From a bacterium (lineage in GTDB: Bacteria > Spirochaetota > UBA4802 > UBA5550): 58,380 bases of DNA. Made by a program: the position numbers and the translations under genes. This document shows, piece by piece, positions 1 through 9,496 of the stretch. Location: assembly GCA_024224995.1 (NCBI GenBank), contig JAAENB010001110.1, positions 1 through 58,380 of the forward strand. Direction: 5' to 3'. Each line of letters begins with the position of its first letter. The first letter of the stretch is position 1. Below the pieces are notes generated by a model. That model did no database searches. It saw only the letters and a program-made list of their open reading frames with translations, and had not been told where the DNA came from.

Positions 1-1985
1 AGATGCAGCTCTTTCTTTATCTCTTCCGGGATTAAGGAATAGGCTGCTTCCATGATCCTGTCGTGCTGAAAGCTGTATATATCATCCGACATTCCTATAA
101 GGCCCTCTTCTACCGGTTCCGTCAACTCGTTAAGCGCTTCGCTTATGGACTTCCCGGTTACCGCAGAGAGTGTTTTCAGGTCGAAGCGGTCTCCGATGCA
201 GGCTGCTGTTTTTAATATTTCCCTGGCTTTATTATTTAAGCCGTCAATCTTATTCGCCATGAGTTCAACAACATTAGCGGTGATATTCGTCTCCCCGATC
301 CTGTCTATATCCCAGAACCAGCCTTTTACCGGGTCTATTTCCAGGAGACCGTTGTCGTACAGGGTCTTCATAAACTGCTTTACAAAAAACGGGTTCCCTC
401 CTGTTTTCCCATGCACCAGTTCTGCCAGAGACTGCGACCGTTCTTTGCTGCATCTCAGCACTTCACTGACAAAATCATTCACATGACGCGTACTTAAGGG
501 GGCCAGGACTATTTTTTTAATCAAGACCTCTTCTTTTCCTATCTCATCCAGTACTCCCATTAACGGATGGGTTTCGGATACTTCCGTGTCCCGGTATGCT
601 CCGATGAGCAGCAATGATTCCATCCCGGGATCGATTATCATATTCCGCATGAAATTAAGGCTGGCCTGGTCGGCCCATTGCAGGTCATCGAGAAAAAGGA
701 CCAGGGGATGATCTCCGGAGGCAAAGACTTTTATAAAATTCTTAAAGACAATGTTGAACCTGTTCCTGGCTTCCTCGGGATTTAACTCCACAACATCCTG
801 CTGCCTGCCGATTATGAGTTCCACTTCCGGTATCACATCGGTTACCACCTTTCCCAATGTCTCCAGTGCCTTTCCTATTTTCTGCTGCCAGGTCTCGGTC
901 TTTTGTTTGCTTTCCGACAAGATATTTCTTACCAATCCGCGGAACGCCTGGATTATAGCGCTGTAGGGCACATCCCGTCCGTACTGCTCATACTTTCCGG
1001 ATATAAAATATCCCCGCTTCGCAACGATCGGTTTATTGATCTCTTTTATTAAAACCGATTTTCCGATACCCGGCGCCCCGGACACCAGCATCATCACCAC
1101 TCCCTTTCCCGCGGTTTCCCGTTCCGGGTGACTTACCAGGTCAAAAGCCGCCATAAGTTCCGCTATTTCTTCTTCCCGGCCAAAAAGTTTTTGCGGCAGG
1201 ATAAAGCGCGGAGATATATCTTTTTCTCCCAGCTCAAAGAGTTCAACACGCCCTGTTTTTTTGAGCTGCTCCCTGCAATTATGAATATCGGCCATAACTC
1301 CGTACGCGTTCTGGTAGCGGTCCTCTGCTGTTTTTGACAGGAGCGTCAGCACGATGTTTGAGACCGCTTCGGGTAACGCGGCATTATACGCTGCCGGCGA
1401 TACCGGCTTTCGGGCGATATGTGAATGAATCAATTCCAGGGGATCGTCTGAGGTATAGGGCGGCTTGCCTGCAGCAAACTCATACAGGGTTATACCCAGA
1501 GAATACAGGTCGGTTCGATAGTCGATTACCCGGTTCATTCTCCCGGTTTGCTCCGGTGAAATATAGGGCAGAATTTCACGGCACACTGTTTGTGAATAAA
1601 TGTCCTCATTCTCATGAGTAATCTCATACCGGGCGCCAAACCCGGTGAGTTTAATTTCCCCGGTTGAGATGTTTATCAAAACGTTATGCGGGCGTATATC
1701 ACGGTGCGTTATTTCGTTCGAATGCAGCGCTCCCGTGATTTCCGACAGTATCTCTGCTGTCTCTAAAAAAAATTCCAGAGAGGGTTTTGCACGGCTAAGA
1801 AATTCCTTCAGCGTGCCTCCGGAAAATTCTTCTTCCTCAATGATGATTGTATCATCTTCTTCCGTTACGGCAAGGGTTCGCAGCACTCCCGGTATTTCCA
1901 GAGCCCGGATTTTCTCGTATTCATGCTTGAACCGGGCTATGTCGGAACGGCTGGCACGGGTTGTCTTTAGTTCAAGCTCCTTCAT
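1..1985 (-). CDS. Kinase-like/AAA ATPase signalling protein, N-terminal 661 residues (cut by window edge)
   Basis: Giant cytoplasmic signalling protein whose 3' end lies outside the window. The start ATG (1985-1983) overlaps the stop of the upstream gene as ATGA and is preceded by AAGGAGG with 5-nt spacing, so translation is probably coupled. Residues about 20-235 form a Ser/Thr kinase-like fold with the catalytic-loop motif HRDIRPHN, but the DFG aspartate is replaced (TGFG) and the glycine-rich loop is missing. Residues about 265-560 form an AAA/STAND-type ATPase: Walker A GAPGIGKS near residue 307 and Walker B LVLFLDDLQWAD near 428. The visible end enters the helical repeat region. It is a close paralogue of the neighbouring 2040-residue protein, very similar at the DNA level over kinase and AAA parts. 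Its output domain is not visible, so its signalling type is unknown. Confidence 0.9.
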   Translation of the reverse strand, partial: MKELELKTTRASRSDIARFKHEYEKIRALEIPGVLRTLAVTEEDDTIIIEEEEFSGGTLKEFLSRAKPSLEFFLETAEILSEITGALHSNEITHRDIRPHNVLINISTGEIKLTGFGARYEITHENEDIYSQTVCREILPYISPEQTGRMNRVIDYRTDLYSLGITLYEFAAGKPPYTSDDPLELIHSHIARKPVSPAAYNAALPEAVSNIVLTLLSKTAEDRYQNAYGVMADIHNCREQLKKTGRVELFELGEKDISPRFILPQKLFGREEEIAELMAAFDLVSHPERETAGKGVVMMLVSGAPGIGKSVLIKEINKPIVAKRGYFISGKYEQYGRDVPYSAIIQAFRGLVRNILSESKQKTETWQQKIGKALETLGKVVTDVIPEVELIIGRQQDVVELNPEEARNRFNIVFKNFIKVFASGDHPLVLFLDDLQWADQASLNFMRNMIIDPGMESLLLIGAYRDTEVSETHPLMGVLDEIGKEEVLIKKIVLAPLSTRHVNDFVSEVLRCSKERSQSLAELVHGKTGGNPFFVKQFMKTLYDNGLLEIDPVKGWFWDIDRIGETNITANVVELMANKIDGLNNKAREILKTAACIGDRFDLKTLSAVTGKSISEALNELTEPVEEGLIGMSDDIYSFQHDRIMEAAYSLIPEEIKKELH

Positions 1986-4900
1986 GCACCCTCCTTCCCT
2001 ACACCAAACGCCACCACAACCCGCACTCCTCCCTCATCACGATTACAAGCTTCCAAACTCGCGTCCGCGTAATAATACTTTAAGCGCTTCAATATATTCC
2101 CAAGAGACCGCGAATAGATATCTTTCTTAGTAAGCCCAATGCCATTGTCAAGAACCTCTACCGTTACCCGGTTACCAGCCCGCTCCGCAAACACCTTAAT
2201 ATATCCCTTCCCTTTCATATCGCGCAATCCATGCTTCATGGAGTTTTCCACCAGCGGTTGTATACACAAGGGCGGAACCTCCACATCTTCAAAAACTCCT
2301 TTTTTCTCCATCTCCGCGCTCATTCGATACCCAAACCGCAGAGATTCCATATCCAGGTAATTCTTCACGAACTGCCACTCATCCTCAAATGATATAATTG
2401 ACAATAAAGACTTGTCCATTAAAAAACGGTAGTTCTCCGACAATTTCTGAAGCGCGTCTGCTGCTTTTTCCGGCTTTACCTGTACATAGGCATGAATGGT
2501 ATTGAGGGCATTAAACAGAAAATGCGGGTTCATCCGCTCCTGTAAAAGCTTATATTTCGCTTCTTTATGCTCCCGTACTGTCTGCCGGAGCGTCACCAGT
2601 GTCTCGACCCGGCTTACCAGCTCTTTCCGGTTAAACGGCTTGGGCAAATAATCATTTGCCCCGGCCTCAAATCCCGCCGCAAGGTCTTCCACACTATTCC
2701 TTGCCGTGAGCATAATTACCGAAAGCTCGAATAACGAATAACTCTGCCGCAATACCCGGCACACCTCATAGCCCGAGACCTTCGGCATCATAAGATCCAG
2801 CAGCACCAGGTCGTACTGCTCTCCCGCCCCCCGCTCTCGAATTTTATCAATCGCCTCTGTCCCGTTTAACGCGGTCTCTACGGTGTATCCCTCATTAATG
2901 AGATACCCGGCCACCACCCGTAAATTCACCGGGTCATCGTCCACTGCCAGCACAAAACCCTTGCTCTCTTCATTGCTCACGGCACTTTCGACCGGCGCTT
3001 GCGCTGTTTCTTCGAGTACCTGCTCCGGTAAGGGGTTCCCTGCTTCCCGCACCGTTGTTACCCTGGGCTTTGCTTCTTCCGGAATGTCTCCCTTCCACTG
3101 CGGCAGCGTAAACATAAAGCGCGAGCCTTTTCCTACTTGCGACTCAACCCATATGTTCCCTCCGTGGAGCTCTACCAGTTGTTTTACGATGGAAAGCCCT
3201 ATTCCCGTACCGCCGTATTCCCGGGAGATAGAACCGTCTGCCTGCTCAAAGGATTCAAACACCCCGGTTTGCCGCTCCACGGGAATCCCAATCCCGGTAT
3301 CGCTCACGGTTACGCGATAGAATTCTCTTTCCGGCTCTGCGCTTACCCGCACCCGGCCTTCTTCCGTAAACTTGACCGCGTTCCCCACCAGGTTAAACAG
3401 CACCTGCTGCATCCGGTCTTCGTCTCCCCGTACTACCGTGCCCGGTTCTATTGCATTCTCAAGTTCCAGTTCTTTTGGACCTTTAAGAGCCTTACAGAGT
3501 TCTAGCACCACATCCGTGAGCGTCCGTAAATTCACCGGGTTCTGTTTCAGTTCCATATCCTTGTTTTTCAACTTTGAAAAATCGAGTATATCATTCACCA
3601 GGTTCGAGAGCCTCTTGCCGCTGGCCGTAATGAGCGAGAGGTTTGTTCTGGCATCCGGAGTCAGTTCCGTTCCCGGGTTTTCCAGCATAGCATCGGCAAG
3701 ACCGATTATCCCGTTGAGCGGAGTTCGCAGCTCGTGAGAGGTGTTGGCCAAAAACTCGTCCTTGAGCCGGTCCAGCTCTTCAAGGCGAATATTCTTTCGT
3801 TCCAGGTTCTCGTATAAACGGGCGTTATCTATTGAAATCGCTACCTGTGAAGAGATGACCCGAAGTACTTCTTCCCGCTCAGGGGTAAATGAGCCCGTTG
3901 TTAAATTATTTTCCAGGTAAAATATTCCGGTCAGGGTTCCCTGGTTTACGATTGGAAAACAAAGTATCGATTTCGGTTTCCGCTCTACTACAGAGAGGTC
4001 ATCGGTAAAGTCTCCTTCTTCTGCCGCGTTGCTCAGCAGCACCTGGTCTGTTGTCCGGGCTACATACCGGACTATTGCCGACGAAAGTCCCCGGTGCTTG
4101 TCTATGGGAATACTTCGCAGTACGGTCACGTCTTCGGTTTCCACCCGGCCTTCGGCCTCCACGTAGAGCTCGCCCTCTTGTTCCAGGATCATAACCCCGC
4201 GTTCGGCTCCGGCGTTTTCCAGGGCCAGCCGCATAAGCCGGGAAAGCAATCTTGAAAGCACAATCTCTCCGGATATGGCCTGGGAGGTTTTCATTACTGT
4301 TGACAGGTCCATTGCTTCTGACGCCCTTGTCGATGAAGTGTCTGTCGGCTCCTCCGTGCTTGCCGGTTTTTCCGGTGCTTTTGGCACCAGGTCCGGCCAG
4401 GTTTCTTCCAGGTGGCGGAGTTTGGCTTTTGCTCCCCACCTGCGATAGCAGGCGTAAGAACGATTCAGGTAAGCCCGGGCTTCCTCAATGTAATCTCTCT
4501 CCTTGTAGTAACTTGCTGCCAGTTCCGCAGACAGGGCTTCGTCCTGGGTAAATTCGTTTTCGTGGGCGGAGTTTATGGCCTTGCGGTACATATCTATTGC
4601 CCGGGCGTCATTGCCCGTTACCCGGGCCAGTTCTGCTTCTACCAGGTAATAATGGTGAAGGTGATTCATTGGTGCATAATGCGCCCATTTTTTCATTTTT
4701 ACCTGGTTCTTTTTTACTTGCTTAAGAAATTGTTTTTGTTTGCTTTTTATTGACCCGGGATATAACGCAAGGGAGGTCAGTGAATCGTAATAATAATATA
4801 CTGTAACTATCTGAAATGACAGTATATTTCCCAGGTATTCTTTTGCTTTAATTGAATACTCAAGCGCGCCTGTATAGTCCCGGAAAAGATAACAGTTTAA

Positions 4901-7900
4901 TAATTGAATTGAATAGAATTGGCAAATCGCGCTTTTATCATTAATTTCCTGAAAATACAACAGCTTTGCCTGCTCATCATATTCTTCCGCATTAAAAGCA
5001 CTTGCATGCTTCTTCTCTATTTTTAAATTTAATACGGAACGGTAATATATTTCAAGAATCAGGATGGATTGCTTTTGCTTCAATTTTACCATTATATCAT
5101 AATAGACTGCCATTTCTTTTTCCGCAACATCCAGGTTAATTCCGGCAATATAATAAATAAACAGGTAATTAAATAAAGCATGACACGCGTATTCCAGGTC
5201 TCCATAGAGCAGCCCCTTCCGGTACGCTTCCAACATTGGGTCCGTTGCTCCCCGAAAATGAGCTACCCAATGCCGTAAAAAAGAATTGACGATATATATT
5301 GTTCGCCCTTCCGTTGCTTTTGATCTTTTCGATAATTGTATAGCCGCTTCACCAAACTGGTATCCTTTTTCATATTCTCCCAATAATCCGGATACAACTA
5401 ATCCAAAAGCACCATAAAAAAAGCCCGAATATGGCGCGTTACCGTATTTGCTTGAAATTTGTATTACTTTTAACACGAAGAACGGCAGCAGCTCCGATGA
5501 ATAGTTATACACTGCCGAAATAGTTCTTGCCATGATTCGTATTGCCGCCAATGTCCGCTGGTCTTCCATTTCCTTTGTATTTACCCGGTCTTTTGCATCC
5601 TTGCTCCATATGAAAAACTTTATCCGTAATATTTCAATTACCGTATAAATCTTCCCGGGGTTTTCCGGCAAATTTATTCCCAGTGATCGCAGCAGCGGCA
5701 ACGCGATCTTAATTGCTTCCTTTAAATCATAGCGGGAATAACATGCCTGGATCTTTATCTCATATACTTTAATTTTATCTAATAAAGTTTTGCTGTTTTT
5801 TAATACTTCTTCCAGGTGGTATTCCATCTGAGTATTTTTTGTACTGAGATAGGCTGCTTCTGCTGCTTCCTCATGTAGTGATAGTGCCAGGGGATAATCC
5901 CGTTCCCAGAGTTTTTCTCCTTCCAGTGTTATTCCTGTTTTCAAATATTCATAGCCCTGGGTATATGCTATGGAACGTTTTGCCTTTTTCCCGGCTATGA
6001 GATTAAGCCGTGCCAGGGCTTCCTTTTCTTCCGGTGATTCCAACAGGTCTATTCCAAAATTTAACTGGTTTACTATATCAAATATTCTGTCGGTCAATTC
6101 TTCTTCCGGTGTTTTCTCCCGTAGATACCGGCCAATTTTCAAATGAAGTTTATTTCGTTTTTCTTCCGGAACGAGTGAATAGACCCCTTCAAGTATCCGG
6201 TCATGTAAAAAAACATACTTGTTCTCCGTTATGCCCACCAGCCCCTCATCAACTGCCACCGTGAGATTGGCCAGCACCGCGTCGATCGTTTTCTCCTCTA
6301 CCGCCGACAGGGTTTCCAGGTCAAAACGGTTTCCTATGCATGCTGCTGTTTTTAAGACTTCCTGTGTTGCCGCAGCCAGCTGTGTTATTTTTTTTGCCAT
6401 AAACTCTACAACATTGTCGGTCATTTCCACCCGGTTTATCCGGTCCATATCCCACTGCCATCCCCGGGCCGGATCAATTTCCAGGAGATGGTTATCGTAC
6501 AAATTTTTCATGAACTGGTTTACGAAAAAAGGATTTCCATTTGTTTTCTTATGCACCAGCTCCGCGAGCGGCGCGGTTCTCTCATCTCCTGCCATTAAAA
6601 ATCCGCTGATAAAATGCTTCACATCACAGACCGGGAGCGGCGGCAGTTCTATTCGGCTTACCCGGATCTTATCCTGCTCGATGCTCTCCACTGTCTTCAC
6701 CAGGGGATGACTGCCGGGTACTTCGTTATCCCGGTAAGCCCCAATAACAAAAAGATACTCAATCCCGGGATCGGTTATTATATTCTCTATTAACTTCAGG
6801 CTGGCAAAGTCGGCCCATTGCAGGTCGTCCAGGAACAGTACCAGGGGATGCTCCTCCCTGGCAAAGACTCCTACAAATTTTTTGAACACATAGTTAAACC
6901 GGTTGTGGGTCTCTTCCGCTCCCAGTTCCGGAACATCGGGCTGAAAGCCGATGATGAGCACCATCTCATGGATCACATCCGTTATTACTCTCCCGTTTGG
7001 GCCCAGGGCTTCCTTCAGCCACTCTTTCCATGCTTCTATCCGTTCCCTGCTCTCTGTTAGCAGCTGCCTCACCAGGCCCTGGAATGCCCGGATTATGGAA
7101 CTATAGGGCTTGTCCTGGCCAAACTGCTCATATTTCCCGGATATAAAATAGCCCCGCTTCGCGACTATTGGCTTATGGACCTCCCGCACCAGGGCCGATT
7201 TGCCTATTCCGGGCGCTCCGGATATGAGCATCAATTCCCTGGAGCCTGCGCCGACCCTGTCGAAGGCGGCTATGAGCATTTCTATTTCTTTTTCTCTTCC
7301 AAAGATCTTTTGGGGCAGGCTAAAACGCGGGGAGATATCTTTTTCACCAGGCTCGAAGAGTTCTACGCTCCCTGTTTTTTGCTGTTGTTCCCTGCATTTT
7401 TGTATATCGGCCATTACTCCGTAGCCGTTCTGGTAGCGGTCTTCCGCTGTTTTTGACAGGAGCTTCAGGATTATGTTTGAGACCATTTCAGGCATTGCGG
7501 TATTATACTCAATCGGCGGCACCGGCTTTCGGGCGATATGCGAATGGATCAGTTCCAGGGGATCGTCTGAAGTATAGGGCAGCTTGCCCGTTACAAACTC
7601 ATACAGGGTTATTCCCAACGAATACAGGTCGGTGCGGTAATCGATTACCCGGTTCATTCGGCCGGTCTGCTCCGGTGATATATACGGCAAAATTTCGCGG
7701 CACATCATTTGCGAATAGATCCCCTCATTCTCATGAGTTATCTCATACCGGGCGCCAAACCCGGTGAGTTTGATCTCCCCGCTTGAGATATTTATTAAAA
7801 TATTCTGCGGCCGTATATCGCGGTGCGTTATGCTGTTCTTATGGAGCTCCCCTATTATTTCCGACAGCTTTTCCGCTGTCTCCAGAAAGAAACTCACCGA

Positions 7901-8104
7901 CGGCTCGGTGCGGCCAATAAATTCCTTCAGCGCCGCTCCGGGAAATTCTTCTTCCTCTATGGTTATGGTATCGTCTTTTTCCGTTACAGACAGGGTCTTC
8001 AGCACGCCGGGCATTTCCAGAGCCCGGATCTTTTCGTATTCCTGCTTAAACCGGGCTATGTCGGACCGGCTGGCCCTGGTTGTTTTTAGTTCCAGAATTG
8101 TCAT
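1982..8104 (-). CDS. Kinase-like/AAA ATPase/GAF/histidine kinase/receiver/LytS-type hybrid signalling protein
   Basis: A 2040-residue cytoplasmic signalling protein. Domains in order: kinase-like fold (1-235; HRDIRPQN near 95, but TGFG in place of DFG near 116); AAA ATPase (270-560; GAPGIGKS near 299, LFLDDLQWAD near 426); helical TPR-like region (about 640-1250); GAF (about 1270-1425); HisKA with phospho-His in NTSHELRTPLNG near 1456; HATPase (N box NLVGNAVKF near 1573, then DTGIGIP and GGTGIGLS); receiver (1713-1835, acceptor Asp in LLDLMMP near 1767); and a second, LytS-type His_kinase (MNPHFLFNAL near 1860, VENSMKHG near 1953) with its own ATPase fold. Two kinase modules flanking a receiver is unusual. 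No membrane segment is seen. The helical part (about 4680-6000) is clearly more AT-rich than the rest. The next gene starts within its stop codon. The signal sensed and the target are unknown. Confidence 0.93.
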   Translation of the reverse strand: MTILELKTTRASRSDIARFKQEYEKIRALEMPGVLKTLSVTEKDDTITIEEEEFPGAALKEFIGRTEPSVSFFLETAEKLSEIIGELHKNSITHRDIRPQNILINISSGEIKLTGFGARYEITHENEGIYSQMMCREILPYISPEQTGRMNRVIDYRTDLYSLGITLYEFVTGKLPYTSDDPLELIHSHIARKPVPPIEYNTAMPEMVSNIILKLLSKTAEDRYQNGYGVMADIQKCREQQQKTGSVELFEPGEKDISPRFSLPQKIFGREKEIEMLIAAFDRVGAGSRELMLISGAPGIGKSALVREVHKPIVAKRGYFISGKYEQFGQDKPYSSIIRAFQGLVRQLLTESRERIEAWKEWLKEALGPNGRVITDVIHEMVLIIGFQPDVPELGAEETHNRFNYVFKKFVGVFAREEHPLVLFLDDLQWADFASLKLIENIITDPGIEYLFVIGAYRDNEVPGSHPLVKTVESIEQDKIRVSRIELPPLPVCDVKHFISGFLMAGDERTAPLAELVHKKTNGNPFFVNQFMKNLYDNHLLEIDPARGWQWDMDRINRVEMTDNVVEFMAKKITQLAAATQEVLKTAACIGNRFDLETLSAVEEKTIDAVLANLTVAVDEGLVGITENKYVFLHDRILEGVYSLVPEEKRNKLHLKIGRYLREKTPEEELTDRIFDIVNQLNFGIDLLESPEEKEALARLNLIAGKKAKRSIAYTQGYEYLKTGITLEGEKLWERDYPLALSLHEEAAEAAYLSTKNTQMEYHLEEVLKNSKTLLDKIKVYEIKIQACYSRYDLKEAIKIALPLLRSLGINLPENPGKIYTVIEILRIKFFIWSKDAKDRVNTKEMEDQRTLAAIRIMARTISAVYNYSSELLPFFVLKVIQISSKYGNAPYSGFFYGAFGLVVSGLLGEYEKGYQFGEAAIQLSKRSKATEGRTIYIVNSFLRHWVAHFRGATDPMLEAYRKGLLYGDLEYACHALFNYLFIYYIAGINLDVAEKEMAVYYDIMVKLKQKQSILILEIYYRSVLNLKIEKKHASAFNAEEYDEQAKLLYFQEINDKSAICQFYSIQLLNCYLFRDYTGALEYSIKAKEYLGNILSFQIVTVYYYYDSLTSLALYPGSIKSKQKQFLKQVKKNQVKMKKWAHYAPMNHLHHYYLVEAELARVTGNDARAIDMYRKAINSAHENEFTQDEALSAELAASYYKERDYIEEARAYLNRSYACYRRWGAKAKLRHLEETWPDLVPKAPEKPASTEEPTDTSSTRASEAMDLSTVMKTSQAISGEIVLSRLLSRLMRLALENAGAERGVMILEQEGELYVEAEGRVETEDVTVLRSIPIDKHRGLSSAIVRYVARTTDQVLLSNAAEEGDFTDDLSVVERKPKSILCFPIVNQGTLTGIFYLENNLTTGSFTPEREEVLRVISSQVAISIDNARLYENLERKNIRLEELDRLKDEFLANTSHELRTPLNGIIGLADAMLENPGTELTPDARTNLSLITASGKRLSNLVNDILDFSKLKNKDMELKQNPVNLRTLTDVVLELCKALKGPKELELENAIEPGTVVRGDEDRMQQVLFNLVGNAVKFTEEGRVRVSAEPEREFYRVTVSDTGIGIPVERQTGVFESFEQADGSISREYGGTGIGLSIVKQLVELHGGNIWVESQVGKGSRFMFTLPQWKGDIPEEAKPRVTTVREAGNPLPEQVLEETAQAPVESAVSNEESKGFVLAVDDDPVNLRVVAGYLINEGYTVETALNGTEAIDKIRERGAGEQYDLVLLDLMMPKVSGYEVCRVLRQSYSLFELSVIMLTARNSVEDLAAGFEAGANDYLPKPFNRKELVSRVETLVTLRQTVREHKEAKYKLLQERMNPHFLFNALNTIHAYVQVKPEKAADALQKLSENYRFLMDKSLLSIISFEDEWQFVKNYLDMESLRFGYRMSAEMEKKGVFEDVEVPPLCIQPLVENSMKHGLRDMKGKGYIKVFAERAGNRVTVEVLDNGIGLTKKDIYSRSLGNILKRLKYYYADASLEACNRDEGGVRVVVAFGVGKEGA

Positions 8105-8155
8105 GTGCCCTTATCCTGTTTTTTGACTCTTCACTATACAAAATTGTCCCATATT

Positions 8156-8184
8156 ATGGTACAACACTTCTTTTGGAAAGTCAA
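8156..8184 (-). promoter_or_regulatory. Possible sigma70-type promoter for the 2040-residue regulator
   Basis: On the minus strand TTGACT (8179-8184) lies 17 nt from TACCAT (8156-8161), 52 bases upstream of the ATG at 8104. The -35 is good, the -10 matches the consensus at four of six positions. An imperfect palindrome CCATATTATGG overlaps the -10. This is pattern matching only. Confidence 0.35.
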
Positions 8185-8212
8185 GATAAAACAGAAGGTC
8201 AAAAGGATGGTT

Positions 8213-9481
8213 TTACAATTCGTTCCCCAATATCTCATTATATTTCTCAAAAACTTTTCTGTTAGAGAGAATTGTATCATGGTCGCAGTTGAAGCCGAAT
8301 TTTCCTTTCGAGCTTCTGTATGCCCGTTCATCAAGGGCTCTTCCTTTTGCTACGGTATCCCTTTTGCCGTAGAACAGGTAGTAGGGTGTTTCCGGGGGCA
8401 GATCGGCTCTGAGGGTTCTTTTTATGAAGGCGCTTCTGGAGCCCACATCGAGCCAGTTTGGAAGTTTTTTCTGCGCGAACGTGAGAGAATAATCTGCCGA
8501 TTCAAAGCCGGACCAGGGAGTGGCAAAGGTGATATAAAGCTTTACAAAGTTATCATATTTTTTAAAGTTATATTGCGTTAAGAGGGAACGGGTTACCAGG
8601 CCTCCCATACTATGGGCGGTTATACACATTTTATTAAACTTATATTTCTTTTTAAGTTCAATAAGCTTTTCAAATAAAAGCCGTGAAGAAAGGGTCAGCC
8701 GTATTCCCGATGGATAATAATAAAACCAGGGCTGGTATCGCTTGCGGTCCAGGCGCATTAGAAAATAGACCCAGTTCTGGGGGGTTCCGCCCACGCCATG
8801 TACAAAGAGCACGGGGATTTTGTTGGGATCGTATTTTTCCGCGAAATAAATATTGGCACCAAAGGCTTTCATAAACACCGAAGGCCGCCACTGCCCGGCT
8901 TCGGCATTGGCCATGGAAAATGTCTCATCGTATATCTTCATCAGCTGGCCGTTTGCCGCCTGGTAGGTCAGGGCATCGAAATCATCTTTGATAAAAAGCT
9001 TCTGCGGATAACTCATACTTCGGGAACTGCTATCCCCTGACTCTATATTAATCCCTTTGCGTACCTCTCCTGTCCTGAGATTTATTTTTTGTTTATTCTT
9101 ATAAACCCCCGATACTTCGTTCTGTTCGAAAACGGCATTGTTGTTAAAATCCGTAATAGTATAGATATGGAATTGCCCCTCCGGGAGATAGAGCATAAAA
9201 GTCCCGGCTTTTTTAAGTATTACAAAATCAGTGGGTGTCGTATTCGTAAAAGTTAGGGGGTGGGCAATAACCATTACCGGGTAATTAAAATCACTATTGC
9301 TAATGACCTTCCCCATAATGACACTGGAATTATAGATCTTTAGCTCTTTGTCGTTTTGCAGCCTCGTTGTTATTTCCTCTACGTTATCCCGCTGGCCAAT
9401 ACTGAAATAGGCGCATCCCGTTATTAGAATTCCGCAGATGAGAAATATTATAAGATATATATTTTTTTTATATTGTTTCAT
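8213..9481 (-). CDS. Lipoprotein alpha/beta hydrolase (lipase/esterase-like)
   Basis: A 422-residue lipoprotein. A charged N-terminus and hydrophobic stretch end in the lipobox LITGC (Cys23), so it should be exported and lipid-anchored. Residues about 50-150 look like a beta-sandwich (segment around DFNNNAVFEQNE). The C-terminal half is an alpha/beta hydrolase: oxyanion motif LFVHGVGG near 229, nucleophile elbow AHSMGG with Ser near 290, and candidate His in CDHDTILSN near 401. The first elbow residue is Ala rather than Gly, which is common in lipases of the PGAP1-like/EstA style. It starts 15 bases after the ankyrin lipoprotein gene ends, so the two are probably one operon and may work together at the envelope. 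The substrate is unknown; I see no reason to link it to PKS acyl transfer. Confidence 0.88.
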   Translation of the reverse strand: MKQYKKNIYLIIFLICGILITGCAYFSIGQRDNVEEITTRLQNDKELKIYNSSVIMGKVISNSDFNYPVMVIAHPLTFTNTTPTDFVILKKAGTFMLYLPEGQFHIYTITDFNNNAVFEQNEVSGVYKNKQKINLRTGEVRKGINIESGDSSSRSMSYPQKLFIKDDFDALTYQAANGQLMKIYDETFSMANAEAGQWRPSVFMKAFGANIYFAEKYDPNKIPVLFVHGVGGTPQNWVYFLMRLDRKRYQPWFYYYPSGIRLTLSSRLLFEKLIELKKKYKFNKMCITAHSMGGLVTRSLLTQYNFKKYDNFVKLYITFATPWSGFESADYSLTFAQKKLPNWLDVGSRSAFIKRTLRADLPPETPYYLFYGKRDTVAKGRALDERAYRSSKGKFGFNCDHDTILSNRKVFEKYNEILGNEL

Positions 9482-9496
9482 TCGTTTTACACTCGT

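Noticed and set aside
3999..4439. A 146-codon minus-strand frame inside the GAF-coding part of the hybrid kinase
   Set aside because: It overlaps the kinase gene in another frame and is full of Arg, Gly and Pro; a shadow frame.
8213..9481. Lipase-like protein as the missing trans-acyltransferase
   Set aside because: It is a lipoprotein with a hydrolase triad and no AT motifs (GQGxQ, GHSxG in AT context), and would be outside the cytoplasm.
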